The notes beneath the pieces were generated by a model, which worked only from the letters and a program-made list of their open reading frames with translations, had not been told where the DNA came from and made no database searches. Both the position numbers and the translations under genes were made by a program. A stretch of 64,000 nt of DNA from Prosthecobacter sp. (GTDB lineage Bacteria > Verrucomicrobiota > Verrucomicrobiia > Verrucomicrobiales > Verrucomicrobiaceae). The DNA lies in contig JABARQ010000024.1 of assembly GCA_019186985.1 (NCBI GenBank), positions 108,323 through 172,322 of the forward strand, given 5' to 3'. Of the stretch, positions 56,046-64,000 are shown one piece after another; position 1 is the first letter of the stretch, and every line of letters begins with the position of its first letter.

Positions 56046-58121
56046 TCAATAGCCCAGCGCCGTGCCCACCTGGTAGATCGCCAGGGCCAGCAGGTAGGCC
56101 GTGCCGCTCATGTAGGCGAGCTGGAACCACATCCACTTCGACGAACCCGTCTCACGCTTCACAATCGCCATCGTGCTGACGCACTGCATGGCAAACACAT
56201 AGAAGACAAGGAGGCTGATGCAGACGAGCGGGCTGTAGACTGGTCGGCCGTTCGCCCGCACCTCCTGCCTAAGGCGGTCCCTCAGCGGCGTCATGTCCTC
56301 CTCATCCCCGGACTCCACGGCATAAACCACGGCCATCGTGTTCACAAAAACCTCACGTGCCGCAAAGCTGCCGATCAGGCCGATGCCGATCTTCCAGTCA
56401 TAGCCAAGGGGCGCGATGATCGGTTCAATCAAATGCCCCGCCCTGCCCGCGATGCTGTTTTCCAGCCGGACCGAAGCGTCGGGCGAATCACTCTTGGGAT
56501 AGGTCGATGCCGCCCAGATCAGAATCGAAATGCCGAAGATGACCGTGCCCGCGCGCAGGAGAAACGCCCGGGCCCTCTGCCAGACCAGCAGCAGAATGCC
56601 CCCGATCGAAGGCATCTTGTAACTTGGCATTTCCAGGATCATCGGCGCGTTGGCACCACGCATGACGCCTTTGTTGAAGATCCAGGCAAAAACGAAGGCC
56701 CCGAGCGTGCCCAGCGCATAGAGCCCCACCATCAGCCCCGCCTTGGCCCAGAGCGAGACCGAGTCAGGCACGAAGGCACTGATCAGCAGCAGATAGACCG
56801 GCAGCCGCGCCGAGCAGCTGGCCAGCGGCGAGACCAGGATGGTGATCAGGCGGTCCTTCGGGCTGTCGATGGTGCGTGCGGCCATCACGCCGGGAACCGC
56901 GCAGGCATAGGAACTCAGGAAAGGCAGGAAGGCCTTGCCGTTCAGCCCCACCAGGCTCATCAGCCGATCCACAATGAAAGCCAGGCGCGCCATGTAGCCG
57001 GTGTCCTCCATGACACCGATGAAAAAGAAAAGGATCAGGATCTGCGGCAGGAAGATGACCACGCCCGACACACCGTTGATCGCTCCATCCACGATGAGAT
57101 CCCGCAGGTCGCCTGGAGGCATGACGCCGGTCACCCAGCCACCCAGCGCGGCAAAGGCCGTTTCAATCCATCCCATCGGGCCTTCGGCAACCTTGAAGAT
57201 GAGGTAGAAAAGGAAGACCAGGAATGCCAGCACGGTCAGACCTCCAAACCAGGGATGCAGCAGCCAGCGGTCAATCTTCTGCGTCATGGTCACCGGTTCC
57301 TGCTCCGGCCTGACCAGCACCTGGGCACACAGCTTTTCAATGGCCGCATAGCGATCCTGCACCAGCTGGTCCTCCCAGCCAGGATGCGCCTTTTCCAGCC
57401 CATCCCTGCCATGTGCAACCTGGCCGAGCTGCTCATCCTTGATGCCGGCATGAAGCGGGTCGTGATCGGAAAGCAGGTAGAGCGGCTCCAGCAGCGAGGC
57501 ATCCGCCTGGATCGCCCCGGCCCGGGTCAGTTCCGCCTGGGTGGCGAGCAATGAGGCCCGGATATCCTCCGGCAGCGGTGCCGAATGCCAGCGCGGGCGC
57601 GGCAAATCCTGCCGGCTCATGGCCGCCTTCAACTCCATCAAACCCTTGCCCGAGGTCGCCTGCATCGGAACCACCGGCACGCCCAGCTCCTCGGCCAGCC
57701 GCGCGACATCAATCCGCCACTGCTTGGCCTCGGCGATGTCGATCATGTTCAGCACGATGATCGTCGGCAGGCCAAGCTCAAGAATCTGCGAAGCCAGGTA
57801 AAGGTTCCGCTCCAGGTTCGCCGCATCCATCACGATCACCACGCGGTCGGGTCGCGGCGTGTCCTTGCGTCGGCCCAGCAGAACATCCCGAAGGACCGCT
57901 TCATCCGGGCTGCGGGCATTCAGGCTGTAGGCTCCGGGCAGGTCGATCAGCCGCAGCTTCCGCCCATGCTGGCTCCAGCATTCGCCGATCTTTTTCTCCA
58001 CCGTGACACCAGGATAGTTCGCCACTTTCTGGCGCAGCCCGGTCAGCAGGTTGAACAGCGTGGTCTTGCCCGAGTTCGGGTTGCCGACGATGGCGAGCAA
58101 CGGAGAGTCTGGCGCGCTCAT
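56046..58121 (-). CDS. feoB: Ferrous iron transporter FeoB
   Basis: FeoB imports Fe2+ across the inner membrane, using a G-protein domain. The 691-aa protein has the N-terminal GTPase (P-loop GNPNSGKTT, switch YPGVTVEKK, DLPGAYSLN, NMID), a spacer, and a membrane domain with two Gate regions (IFLPQILILFFFIGVMEDTGYMARLAFIVDR; FLPFLSSYACAVPGVMAARTI). The C-terminal helix lacks a clear FeoC-like part. Its ATG overlaps the feoA stop (ATGA), so the two are co-translated. Confidence 0.97.
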   Translation of the reverse strand: MSAPDSPLLAIVGNPNSGKTTLFNLLTGLRQKVANYPGVTVEKKIGECWSQHGRKLRLIDLPGAYSLNARSPDEAVLRDVLLGRRKDTPRPDRVVIVMDAANLERNLYLASQILELGLPTIIVLNMIDIAEAKQWRIDVARLAEELGVPVVPMQATSGKGLMELKAAMSRQDLPRPRWHSAPLPEDIRASLLATQAELTRAGAIQADASLLEPLYLLSDHDPLHAGIKDEQLGQVAHGRDGLEKAHPGWEDQLVQDRYAAIEKLCAQVLVRPEQEPVTMTQKIDRWLLHPWFGGLTVLAFLVFLFYLIFKVAEGPMGWIETAFAALGGWVTGVMPPGDLRDLIVDGAINGVSGVVIFLPQILILFFFIGVMEDTGYMARLAFIVDRLMSLVGLNGKAFLPFLSSYACAVPGVMAARTIDSPKDRLITILVSPLASCSARLPVYLLLISAFVPDSVSLWAKAGLMVGLYALGTLGAFVFAWIFNKGVMRGANAPMILEMPSYKMPSIGGILLLVWQRARAFLLRAGTVIFGISILIWAASTYPKSDSPDASVRLENSIAGRAGHLIEPIIAPLGYDWKIGIGLIGSFAAREVFVNTMAVVYAVESGDEEDMTPLRDRLRQEVRANGRPVYSPLVCISLLVFYVFAMQCVSTMAIVKRETGSSKWMWFQLAYMSGTAYLLALAIYQVGTALGY

Positions 58122-58360
58122 GCTTCAGCCTTCGTGACAAGAATGTGCGCCGCCTCGTGATTGCGCATCGCCAAGTGAGAGCCGCGGACCGTGATCTCAA
58201 TCGGCTCTCCCAGGGGAGCACGCCGCACCACCATGACGCTGGCCCCGGGAGTCAGCCCGAGCTCACGAAGACGCGTCAGCCCGGCATTGCCCACAGGCAG
58301 GCTCTGGACAAGGGCACGACAGCCCACAGGAAGCTCGGCCAGGGTGGAGGGTTGATGCAT
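58118..58360 (-). CDS. feoA: Ferrous iron transport protein FeoA
   Basis: The 80-aa protein is an SH3-like FeoA domain (LAELPVGCRALVQSLPVGNAGLTRLRELGLTPGASVMVVRRAPLGEPIEITVRGSHLAMRNHEAAHILV). It is the cytosolic partner that stimulates FeoB. It is the first gene of feoAB. Confidence 0.95.
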   Translation of the reverse strand: MHQPSTLAELPVGCRALVQSLPVGNAGLTRLRELGLTPGASVMVVRRAPLGEPIEITVRGSHLAMRNHEAAHILVTKAEA

Positions 58361-58443
58361 GGAGGCGCGAAATTGAGACGCTGTTTCAAACGACGATTAG
58401 CGGGCGGTTTCTCACTTCGCAAGGGACAAGACTTGGGAATTCT

Positions 58444-59361
58444 TCACCCCGGTTTGCCAGGCCCGGCCAGCGCTTCCGCCGCTTCCTGCAACCTCAGCCT
58501 CAGGTCGGCGGCACGAACGGCCAGATCCCGCTGCTCAGCCTCATATTGAAGCCTCCCCTCCAGGGTCTCAATCAGCACGGGTTCATAGCCCAGATGGGCC
58601 AGATCGTATGGGCTGGCCCGCATGTCCAGGTCACGTCCGGCCCAGGCCAGGTCAAAGCACTCCCCCACCAGGTCGCTGCCAATCCAGGGCCAGAGTTTCG
58701 ACGACCACTTGTAAAGGTCCATGTTCGTGTGCAGGCAGCCGCCCTGCTCCAGGTCGACGCGGCCTTCCAAAGTCGGACGCAAGGTGTTCATCGGCAACGC
58801 CAAAGGCGTGAAAAAGCGATAGGCGTCGTAATGCGAACAGCAGACTGTCATGGACTCAACCACCGACGCCACACGCTCCGGAGACAGGCGCAGCTCGTAG
58901 CCCTGATGCCGGATTTTCTCACGCGGCAGCCGGTAAACCATCGCCCATTCATGCAGGCCAAAGCATTTGAAGCGAGGCGGGCGTTGCTGAATCGCCCGGC
59001 TCAGGGCGGCCACCCAGCGTGCCAGGTCCGCCACCTTGGGCGGCATTTGCCCTGAATCCAGGCGGCAGAAACCACCCTCCCGGACCATCGGAACCGCTGC
59101 AAGCCAGGGCATTTCCACAAGCACAGCATCCGTCACCTCAATCACCTGGCCCAGCGCCGGCAGCCAGCGCTTCAGTTTGGCAGGCGGGAAGTTGTAATAA
59201 GTGAACAGGAAATCGTGGACAGGATGCTTCAGGTCGCGGCTCCTTCGCTCCAAATGCTCGTCTGCACGCTGTCCGACCCGCCGGGAATGAGCCCGCATGC
59301 GCTCCAGCCAGGCATCAAGCTCCAGAAAATCGGGCTGGGCAGGGGCTTCAGGGAGGAACAT
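58444..59361 (-). CDS. 3-methyladenine DNA glycosylase-like protein (function unproven)
   Basis: The 305-aa product matches a family annotated as 3-methyladenine DNA glycosylase in many genomes: RSRDLKHPVHDFLFTYYNFPPAKLKRWLPALG, CCSHYDAYRFFTPLALPMN, GGCLHTNMDLYKWSSKLWP and RELDMRASPYDL-type segments are the conserved blocks. I see no helix-hairpin-helix or base-excision motif, so the enzymatic label is only inherited. The ATG at 59361 (MFLPEAPAQ) is the natural start; the longer frame upstream lies opposite the ABC gene. Confidence 0.75.
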   Translation of the reverse strand: MFLPEAPAQPDFLELDAWLERMRAHSRRVGQRADEHLERRSRDLKHPVHDFLFTYYNFPPAKLKRWLPALGQVIEVTDAVLVEMPWLAAVPMVREGGFCRLDSGQMPPKVADLARWVAALSRAIQQRPPRFKCFGLHEWAMVYRLPREKIRHQGYELRLSPERVASVVESMTVCCSHYDAYRFFTPLALPMNTLRPTLEGRVDLEQGGCLHTNMDLYKWSSKLWPWIGSDLVGECFDLAWAGRDLDMRASPYDLAHLGYEPVLIETLEGRLQYEAEQRDLAVRAADLRLRLQEAAEALAGPGKPG

Positions 59362-59529
59362 CGGAACAACGCTGCTTCCTAATTTCAGAAAACGCCCGCT
59401 GCAAGGCAGGAAGCAGGCCGTCGATGGCACTATCCAGCCCCTCCCGACCACAGTCGGAACAAATGCTTTCCAAGGTTGCCAGGGCTGCCGCCGCTGGCTT
59501 AACGTGTCCTCTTCCCTCCCCCCTCCCGC

Positions 59530-60462
59530 ATGATTGATGTCCAGGATCTCACCAAGCAGTACGCCGGCCGCACCGCCGTGGACCGGCTGACCTTTCAGGT
59601 CGAGCCTGGGCAGATCGTCGGCTTCCTGGGCCCCAACGGCGCCGGCAAGTCCACCACCATGCGCATCCTTTCCGGCTACATGCCGCCAACCAGCGGACGC
59701 GCCACCGTCAACGGACACGACGTCTTCCACGAATCCATCGCCGTCCGGAAAAGCATCGGCTACATGCCGGAAATGGCCCCGCTCTACACCGACATGAAGG
59801 TGAAGGAATACCTGCGCTTCCGGGCCGAGTTGAAGGGCCTCTCCGGCCGGGAGATGCGCCAGCGCGTCGGCGAGGTGATGGACCTTTGCACCATCACAGA
59901 TGTACGCCGCCGCCTCATCGGCCATCTATCCAAAGGGTTCCGCCAGCGCGTGGCCCTGGCCGACGCACTGCTGCACAAACCACCCCTGCTGATCCTGGAC
60001 GAGCCCACCAACGGCCTCGACCCCGTGCAGATCCGCCAGGTCCGCGACCTCCTGCGCAGCCTGAAACCCGCCCACACCATCCTGCTTTCCACCCACATCC
60101 TCCAGGAAGTCGAGGCCGTCTGTGACCGCGTCCTGATGATCCATCACGGCCGCATCCTGGCCAACGACACACCCGACCGCCTGACCCGCGGCCTGCGTGC
60201 CGCCTCCGTCGTTCAGGTCGAGCTGCGGGCCGGGGGTGATGATGTGCTCGCCAAGATCGAAGCCCTGCCCAACGTGCGCAAGGCCACCCAGGATGGCGAA
60301 GAATCCGGCTGGCGAACGATCACCGTCCGCGTCGAGGCCAACCAGGACGTGCGAGAACCCCTCATGGACCTCGCCTTGAAGCAAGGCTGGAAGATCCGCG
60401 AACTGCACCGCCAGCTGCCCAGCCTGGAAGATGTGTTCATCGAACTCTCCGCCGCCGACTGA
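59530..60462 (+). CDS. GldA-type ABC transporter ATP-binding protein
   Basis: The 310-aa ATPase has Walker A GPNGAGKST, signature LSKGFRQRV (the GldA-type variant of LSGGQ), Walker B LLILDEPT and the switch His in STHILQEVEAV. A small C-terminal regulatory domain follows. It is the first gene of a three-gene set with a matching permease and a GldG-like protein, 34 nt apart or less. Homologues serve gliding in Bacteroidetes but also occur in non-gliding bacteria as uncharacterised exporters. Confidence 0.9.
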   Translation: MIDVQDLTKQYAGRTAVDRLTFQVEPGQIVGFLGPNGAGKSTTMRILSGYMPPTSGRATVNGHDVFHESIAVRKSIGYMPEMAPLYTDMKVKEYLRFRAELKGLSGREMRQRVGEVMDLCTITDVRRRLIGHLSKGFRQRVALADALLHKPPLLILDEPTNGLDPVQIRQVRDLLRSLKPAHTILLSTHILQEVEAVCDRVLMIHHGRILANDTPDRLTRGLRAASVVQVELRAGGDDVLAKIEALPNVRKATQDGEESGWRTITVRVEANQDVREPLMDLALKQGWKIRELHRQLPSLEDVFIELSAAD

Positions 60463-60496
60463 ACCCGGCCCGCAACCCTCCCTCCTCCGAATCCTC

Positions 60497-61255
60497 ATGC
60501 GCCTCCTCTGGGTACTCTTCAAAAAAGAACTGCGGGCCTTCTTCGTCTCCCCCGTGGCCTATGTGGTCCTGGCCCTCGTGATGGTGCTCAGCGGCTACTC
60601 CTTCCGTGCCGCCCTCTCCATCCTCGAACGCGGCCCCAGCGAGGGCAGCATCGTCCAGTGGATGTTCCAGCCCAACTGGTTCTGGCTGTCCTATTTCTTC
60701 ATCTTCCCGCTGCTCACCATGCGCCTGTTCGCCGAAGAAAAGAAGATGGGAACCTTTGAAACCCTCTTCACCACCCCGGTGCACACCTGGCAGGTGGTGC
60801 TCTCCAAATACCTCGCCGCCGTCTTTGTCTATTCGGTCCTCTGGGCCCCCAGCTTCATCAACTTTCACCTCATCGACTGGATCACCGCCGGCCAGGTGGA
60901 AATCCCCCCCGGCTCCCTCAAGGGCAGCTACCTCATCCTCCTCGTCATGGGCCTGTTCAACCTGTCCATCGGCTGCTTCGCCTCCGCACTGACCTCCAAC
61001 CAGATCATCGCCGCCGTCATCTCCTTCACCTTCAGCCTGCTCCACTTCCTCGGCGGCCTCTTCATCATGGTCCTCGGCCGCAAGGTCTCCGAAACCTTCG
61101 TCGACATCATCAGCTACTTCGCCAGCATGGAGCATATCCGGACCTTCACCAGCGGCCTCATCGACACCCGCCCAATCGTCTACTACACCAGCCTCGCCCT
61201 GCTCTTCCTGGCGCTCACCCATCAGGTGCTTGAATTCCGCCGCTGGAAGCCCTGA
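60497..61255 (+). CDS. GldF-type ABC transporter permease
   Basis: The 252-aa protein has six hydrophobic segments and the motif MRLFAEEKKMGTFETLFTTPV near residues 70-95, typical of ABC2/GldF permeases. The ATG at 60497 is the first start before the first helix. It lies between the ATPase and the GldG-like gene. Confidence 0.9.
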   Translation: MRLLWVLFKKELRAFFVSPVAYVVLALVMVLSGYSFRAALSILERGPSEGSIVQWMFQPNWFWLSYFFIFPLLTMRLFAEEKKMGTFETLFTTPVHTWQVVLSKYLAAVFVYSVLWAPSFINFHLIDWITAGQVEIPPGSLKGSYLILLVMGLFNLSIGCFASALTSNQIIAAVISFTFSLLHFLGGLFIMVLGRKVSETFVDIISYFASMEHIRTFTSGLIDTRPIVYYTSLALLFLALTHQVLEFRRWKP

Positions 61256-61284
61256 GCCCGCCCCAATCGCGCCGTCCGCCACTC

Positions 61285-62778
61285 ATGCCTGAAGATACTT
61301 CCAACGCCCCCGCCCAGGCTGCCGCCCCCCCCATGCCCCGCCGCTGGAGCATCGGCCTCAATGTGGCCGTCCAGGTCGTCCTCACCCTCGGGCTCTTCTT
61401 CGGCGTCAACCGCATCAGCTACCGCTATCACACCCGCTGGGACCTCAGCCCGCAGAAAAACTTCACCCTCAGCAGCGCCACCCTCAACTACCTCGACAAG
61501 CTCGCCAAGGACGTCTCCATCTCCAACGTCATCCCCCGCGACGGACAGCTCTTCGGCGAAACCCAGACCCTCCTGGAGGAATACCGCCTCAACGGCAGGG
61601 GCCGCGTCAAGGTCCGCAGCATCGACCCTCTCCGTGACATCGAACGCGCCGAATCCCTCAAGACCGAAACCGGCCTCTCCCTGGACCAGAGCGGCGTGGT
61701 CGTCCGCTGCGGCAAGCGCGTGCGCTTCATCCCCGAAGAAGAACTCGTCATCCGCGAAAAAGGCACCGAAACCCAGCGTGCCATCAAGGAATACCGCGGC
61801 GAGGACGCCATCACCTCCGCCCTCATCAACGTCGTCGAGGGCGATGAAAGAAAGTTCTACATCGTCGTCGGCAAGGGCGCACGCACCGAAGCCGCCCTGG
61901 TGGAATCCATGCTCGCCCTGGGCGAACTCGGCCGCGCCCAGAACTTCCAGCTCTTCCCGATCAACCTCGCCGAGGTGAGCGCCGTCCCAGAAGACGCCGA
62001 CGGCCTCATCGTCGCCGGCCTGCGCTACGACCTCTCCGAACGCGAAATTGACATGCTCAAGGCCTACTGGGCCCGTCAGCGCGCCGGCCTGCTCATCATG
62101 CTCGACCCCTCCGGCGAAACCCCCAGGCTCGGAGCCTTCCTCGGCATCAACGGCGTCTTCCCCAGGGGCGACCGCGTCCTCTACGCCGAAAGCACCGGCA
62201 GCGGCGCACGCAAGGAGTTCTCCGTCCAGGCCATCTTCGACAATGCCTCCTCCATCACCCGCCACCTGGCCGCAAGCACCACCACCCTGCCCGGACAAAG
62301 CGAATCCCTGGAACTCCATTTCGACGACGAGTACCTGAAGAACCAGAACATCAACGTCCACCCCCTCATCGGCGCCACCGACCGCTACTGGGGCGAAAAA
62401 AACTACCTCGAAGACCTGCCCGTCGCCGATGAGGAGGACGTGAAGAAAAACGTGTTCCTCGCCGCCAGCGTCGAACGTGGCTCGATCACCGACGAGCGGC
62501 TGCGTGTCGACAGCTGCCGCATGATCATCGTCGGCAACGCCGCCCTTCTCGACAAGCAGTCGGCCCTGGCCGTGAACCGGGACTTCATCTCCGCCAGCCT
62601 GAACTGGATCCTGAACCGCGAAAAGCTCATCGGCATCACCCCCAAGCCCAAGCGCAACTACCGCATCCAGCTCACCCAGAAACAGGGCGAGATCATCTTC
62701 TGGAGCACCACCCTGGTCATGCCCGCCATCGTCCTCTGCCTCGGCCTCATGGTCTGGGCCAGCCGACGTGCCGCCTGA
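61285..62778 (+). CDS. GldG-like ABC system auxiliary protein
   Basis: The 497-aa protein has an N-terminal membrane helix (LNVAVQVVLTLGLFFGVNRI), a large extracytoplasmic domain of the GldG/DUF7088 type (RWDLSPQKNFTLSSATLNYLDKLAKDVSI) and a C-terminal membrane helix (SRLVMPAIVLCLGLMVWASRR-like). It probably acts with the GldA/GldF-like pair. A DUF4340 gene, often found after such a set, is absent. Confidence 0.88.
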   Translation: MPEDTSNAPAQAAAPPMPRRWSIGLNVAVQVVLTLGLFFGVNRISYRYHTRWDLSPQKNFTLSSATLNYLDKLAKDVSISNVIPRDGQLFGETQTLLEEYRLNGRGRVKVRSIDPLRDIERAESLKTETGLSLDQSGVVVRCGKRVRFIPEEELVIREKGTETQRAIKEYRGEDAITSALINVVEGDERKFYIVVGKGARTEAALVESMLALGELGRAQNFQLFPINLAEVSAVPEDADGLIVAGLRYDLSEREIDMLKAYWARQRAGLLIMLDPSGETPRLGAFLGINGVFPRGDRVLYAESTGSGARKEFSVQAIFDNASSITRHLAASTTTLPGQSESLELHFDDEYLKNQNINVHPLIGATDRYWGEKNYLEDLPVADEEDVKKNVFLAASVERGSITDERLRVDSCRMIIVGNAALLDKQSALAVNRDFISASLNWILNREKLIGITPKPKRNYRIQLTQKQGEIIFWSTTLVMPAIVLCLGLMVWASRRAA

Positions 62779-62846
62779 GGCGCCAGCACCGGCCTCCCTC
62801 CAGTTCAGGCTTGTGCCAGCCGCCCACCTGACGGCAGACTGGCTTC

Positions 62847-63683
62847 ATGAAAATCGCCCACTGCCAGTTTGAATCCTGGTGCGGAGACTTCTCCCGCAAC
62901 CTCCGACGCTTCGAGCAGGGCCTGGAAATGGCCGACAAGGCCCAGGCCGCCATCGTCAGCTTCCCCGAATGTTTCCTCACCGGCTACCCCGACACCGAGG
63001 AAGCCGCACGCGCCGGCGCCTTTGCCAACGATTCCACGGAGATGATGCAGGTGCTGGATGTCACCAGCCGCCACGAAGCCCTTGCCATCGTCGGTTACAA
63101 CGAACAACGCGGTCCAGCCCTCTACAACACCGTCCTGGTCGCCCACCGGGGCCACCTTCTGGGCACCTACAGCAAATGCGCCGCCTACCAGAAGTTTCAC
63201 AAGCAGGGACGTGAATTCCCGGTCTGGGAACATCGCGGACTCAAGTTCGGCGTGCTGATCTGTGCCGACGGCGGCTACATCGAACCCGCCCGCATCCTGG
63301 CCCTGAAAGGCGCCAGGGTGATCTTCGCCCCCCATTTCAACTACATCTCAGACAACGGCCTCATCCCCCACTTCATGAAGGTTCGTGCCGACCACGGCGC
63401 CAGGGCGGTTGAAAACGACGTCTATTTCATCCGGGGCAACAACGTGGTGCTGGACCCGGCCAAAAGCGGCATCACCCGAAATGAAGGGGTTGGCTACGGC
63501 GACAGCTACATCATGGATCCAAACGGTGAGATCCTCGTCCGCAGCCGCCGTCACATCGAAGATTTCATCACGGCCGAAATCGAAGACCACCCAGCGCAGG
63601 GCAAGGCCTGGGGCCTGACCAAGTCAGCCTGGAGCTGGCGTGAGTTTCATGGCTTCATCGAAGACGCCATGCGCAAGGCCTGA
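62847..63683 (+). CDS. Nitrilase-superfamily carbon-nitrogen hydrolase
   Basis: The 278-aa enzyme has the Glu-Lys-Cys triad: Glu in FPECFLTGYP, Lys in YSKCAAYQKFHKQGREF and Cys in GVLICADGGYIEPAR. A conserved HFMKVRADHGARAVENDVYFIRGNNV follows. It probably hydrolyses an amide or carbamoyl group. The usual xICxDxxFPE at the nucleophile is replaced by ICADGGYIEPA, a feature of one amidase subgroup, so the substrate is undecided. It follows the GldG-like gene on the same strand by 68 nt. Confidence 0.87.
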   Translation: MKIAHCQFESWCGDFSRNLRRFEQGLEMADKAQAAIVSFPECFLTGYPDTEEAARAGAFANDSTEMMQVLDVTSRHEALAIVGYNEQRGPALYNTVLVAHRGHLLGTYSKCAAYQKFHKQGREFPVWEHRGLKFGVLICADGGYIEPARILALKGARVIFAPHFNYISDNGLIPHFMKVRADHGARAVENDVYFIRGNNVVLDPAKSGITRNEGVGYGDSYIMDPNGEILVRSRRHIEDFITAEIEDHPAQGKAWGLTKSAWSWREFHGFIEDAMRKA

Positions 63684-63885
63684 CCCACCCGTCGGGATGG
63701 GCTCGACTCAACGCTTCAAGTCCGGAAAACCAACCGCACCGGCAGTTTGTCACAACCGACGAGCACCAACACGTCATCGGCTGGAAAGGAGCCATGAGGC
63801 TGTTGAAATCGTCGCTGACATGCGAATTGGCGCTGCTCAGCTTCCGGGAATCAGAGAGATGTTTTGAGAACCGATCTAGAGCAAT
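63684..63885. other. Intergenic tail between the amidohydrolase and the transposase remnant
   Basis: No convincing gene is seen. A frame of about 75 codons crosses from the amidohydrolase into this region without homology. Base composition turns AT-rich from about 63870. An insertion-sequence end is expected here, but I could not define the terminal inverted repeat without the other end of the element. Confidence 0.4.
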
Positions 63886-64000
63886 TTAAATAATACTATA
63901 ACCACAAGAGGCAAACCAACCCATGGCGTCTTTGGCTGTGACTTTGGAGAACGCAATGCTGATGGCTTCACCTAGTTGCTCGGGTGTTCGTGCCTCCAAA
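63886..64000 (-). mobile_element. C-terminus of an IS630-family transposase, truncated by the window edge
   Basis: Reading leftward from the right edge, 38 codons ending with TAA at 63886-63888 encode LEARTPEQLGEAISIAFSK followed by VTAKDAMGWFASCGYSII. The DAMGWFASCGY tail matches the usual IS630-type transposase C-terminus. The rest of the gene lies outside the window, so it is not clear whether the element is intact. Confidence 0.6.

Overview
The window is about 64 kb of high-GC DNA packed with genes on both strands. It most likely comes from the chromosome of a member of the Verrucomicrobia, probably Verrucomicrobiales and close to Prosthecobacter or Verrucomicrobium. This is inferred from gene content: a PVC-type propeller dehydrogenase, two DUF1549/DUF1553 cytochrome-like proteins, a formylglycine sulfatase, a Tat-exported Gfo/Idh/MocA oxidoreductase, a PEP-CTERM protein, a DUF5069 protein, an HPr/HPr kinase pair, a Gld-type ABC system, and one perfect TGTTC-N4-GAACA palindrome, which is the LexA motif reported for this phylum. 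No ribosomal RNA is present, so the genus is not fixed.

Layout. 0-9.6 kb: the end of a redoxin protein, glutamine-dependent NAD synthetase, a transglutaminase-like protein with a zinc ribbon, a large mosaic exported protein (SGNH + PVC propeller + HEAT + cupredoxin), and a LPS-kinase-like protein. 9.6-18.7 kb: a fused nuclease-ATP-dependent DNA ligase diverging from rdgB, pyrimidine nucleoside phosphorylase and a lone DhaL, then a PEP-CTERM protein, dprA and small uncharacterised genes. 18.7-31.8 kb: a small gene carrying the LexA-like box, an HTH-receiver regulator, tRNA-Leu(AAG), folC, a murein amidase, a LysM protein, thiE, lolA, HPr/hprK, sanA, a Gfo/Idh/MocA oxidoreductase, DUF5069 and a sulfatase. 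31.8-43.4 kb: low-molecular-weight phosphatase, tyrA, metK, rplM-rpsI, two convergent DUF1549/1553 genes, plsX and purH. 43.6-48.8 kb: a four-gene minus-strand type II secretion/type IV pilus-like operon (GspL/PilMN-like, PilO/GspM-like, GspC/PilP-like, secretin). 49-64 kb: an MFS transporter, prfB with its programmed frameshift, rarA, an unaccompanied sugar-type ABC ATPase, a pentapeptide-repeat protein, a divergent folP, feoAB, a 3-methyladenine-glycosylase-like protein, a GldA-GldF-GldG-like ABC set, a nitrilase-family amidohydrolase, and the tail of an IS630-type transposase at the right edge.

Functionally, most of the window is housekeeping (cofactor, nucleotide, translation and envelope genes) interleaved with exported Verrucomicrobial degradative proteins. 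The operon-like units with the clearest support are the secretion operon (ATGA overlaps), feoA-feoB (ATGA overlap), rplM-rpsI, hprK-HPr, gldA-gldF-gldG, and rdgB-pdp-dhaL. The points most worth a second look are the LexA-like box on an unknown gene, an inverted-repeat element inserted in frame inside the 1072-aa exported protein, a low-GC patch in that same gene, the single-chain nuclease-ligase, and the pairing of an A34 leucine tRNA with a prfB frameshift that slips on its cognate CUU codon.
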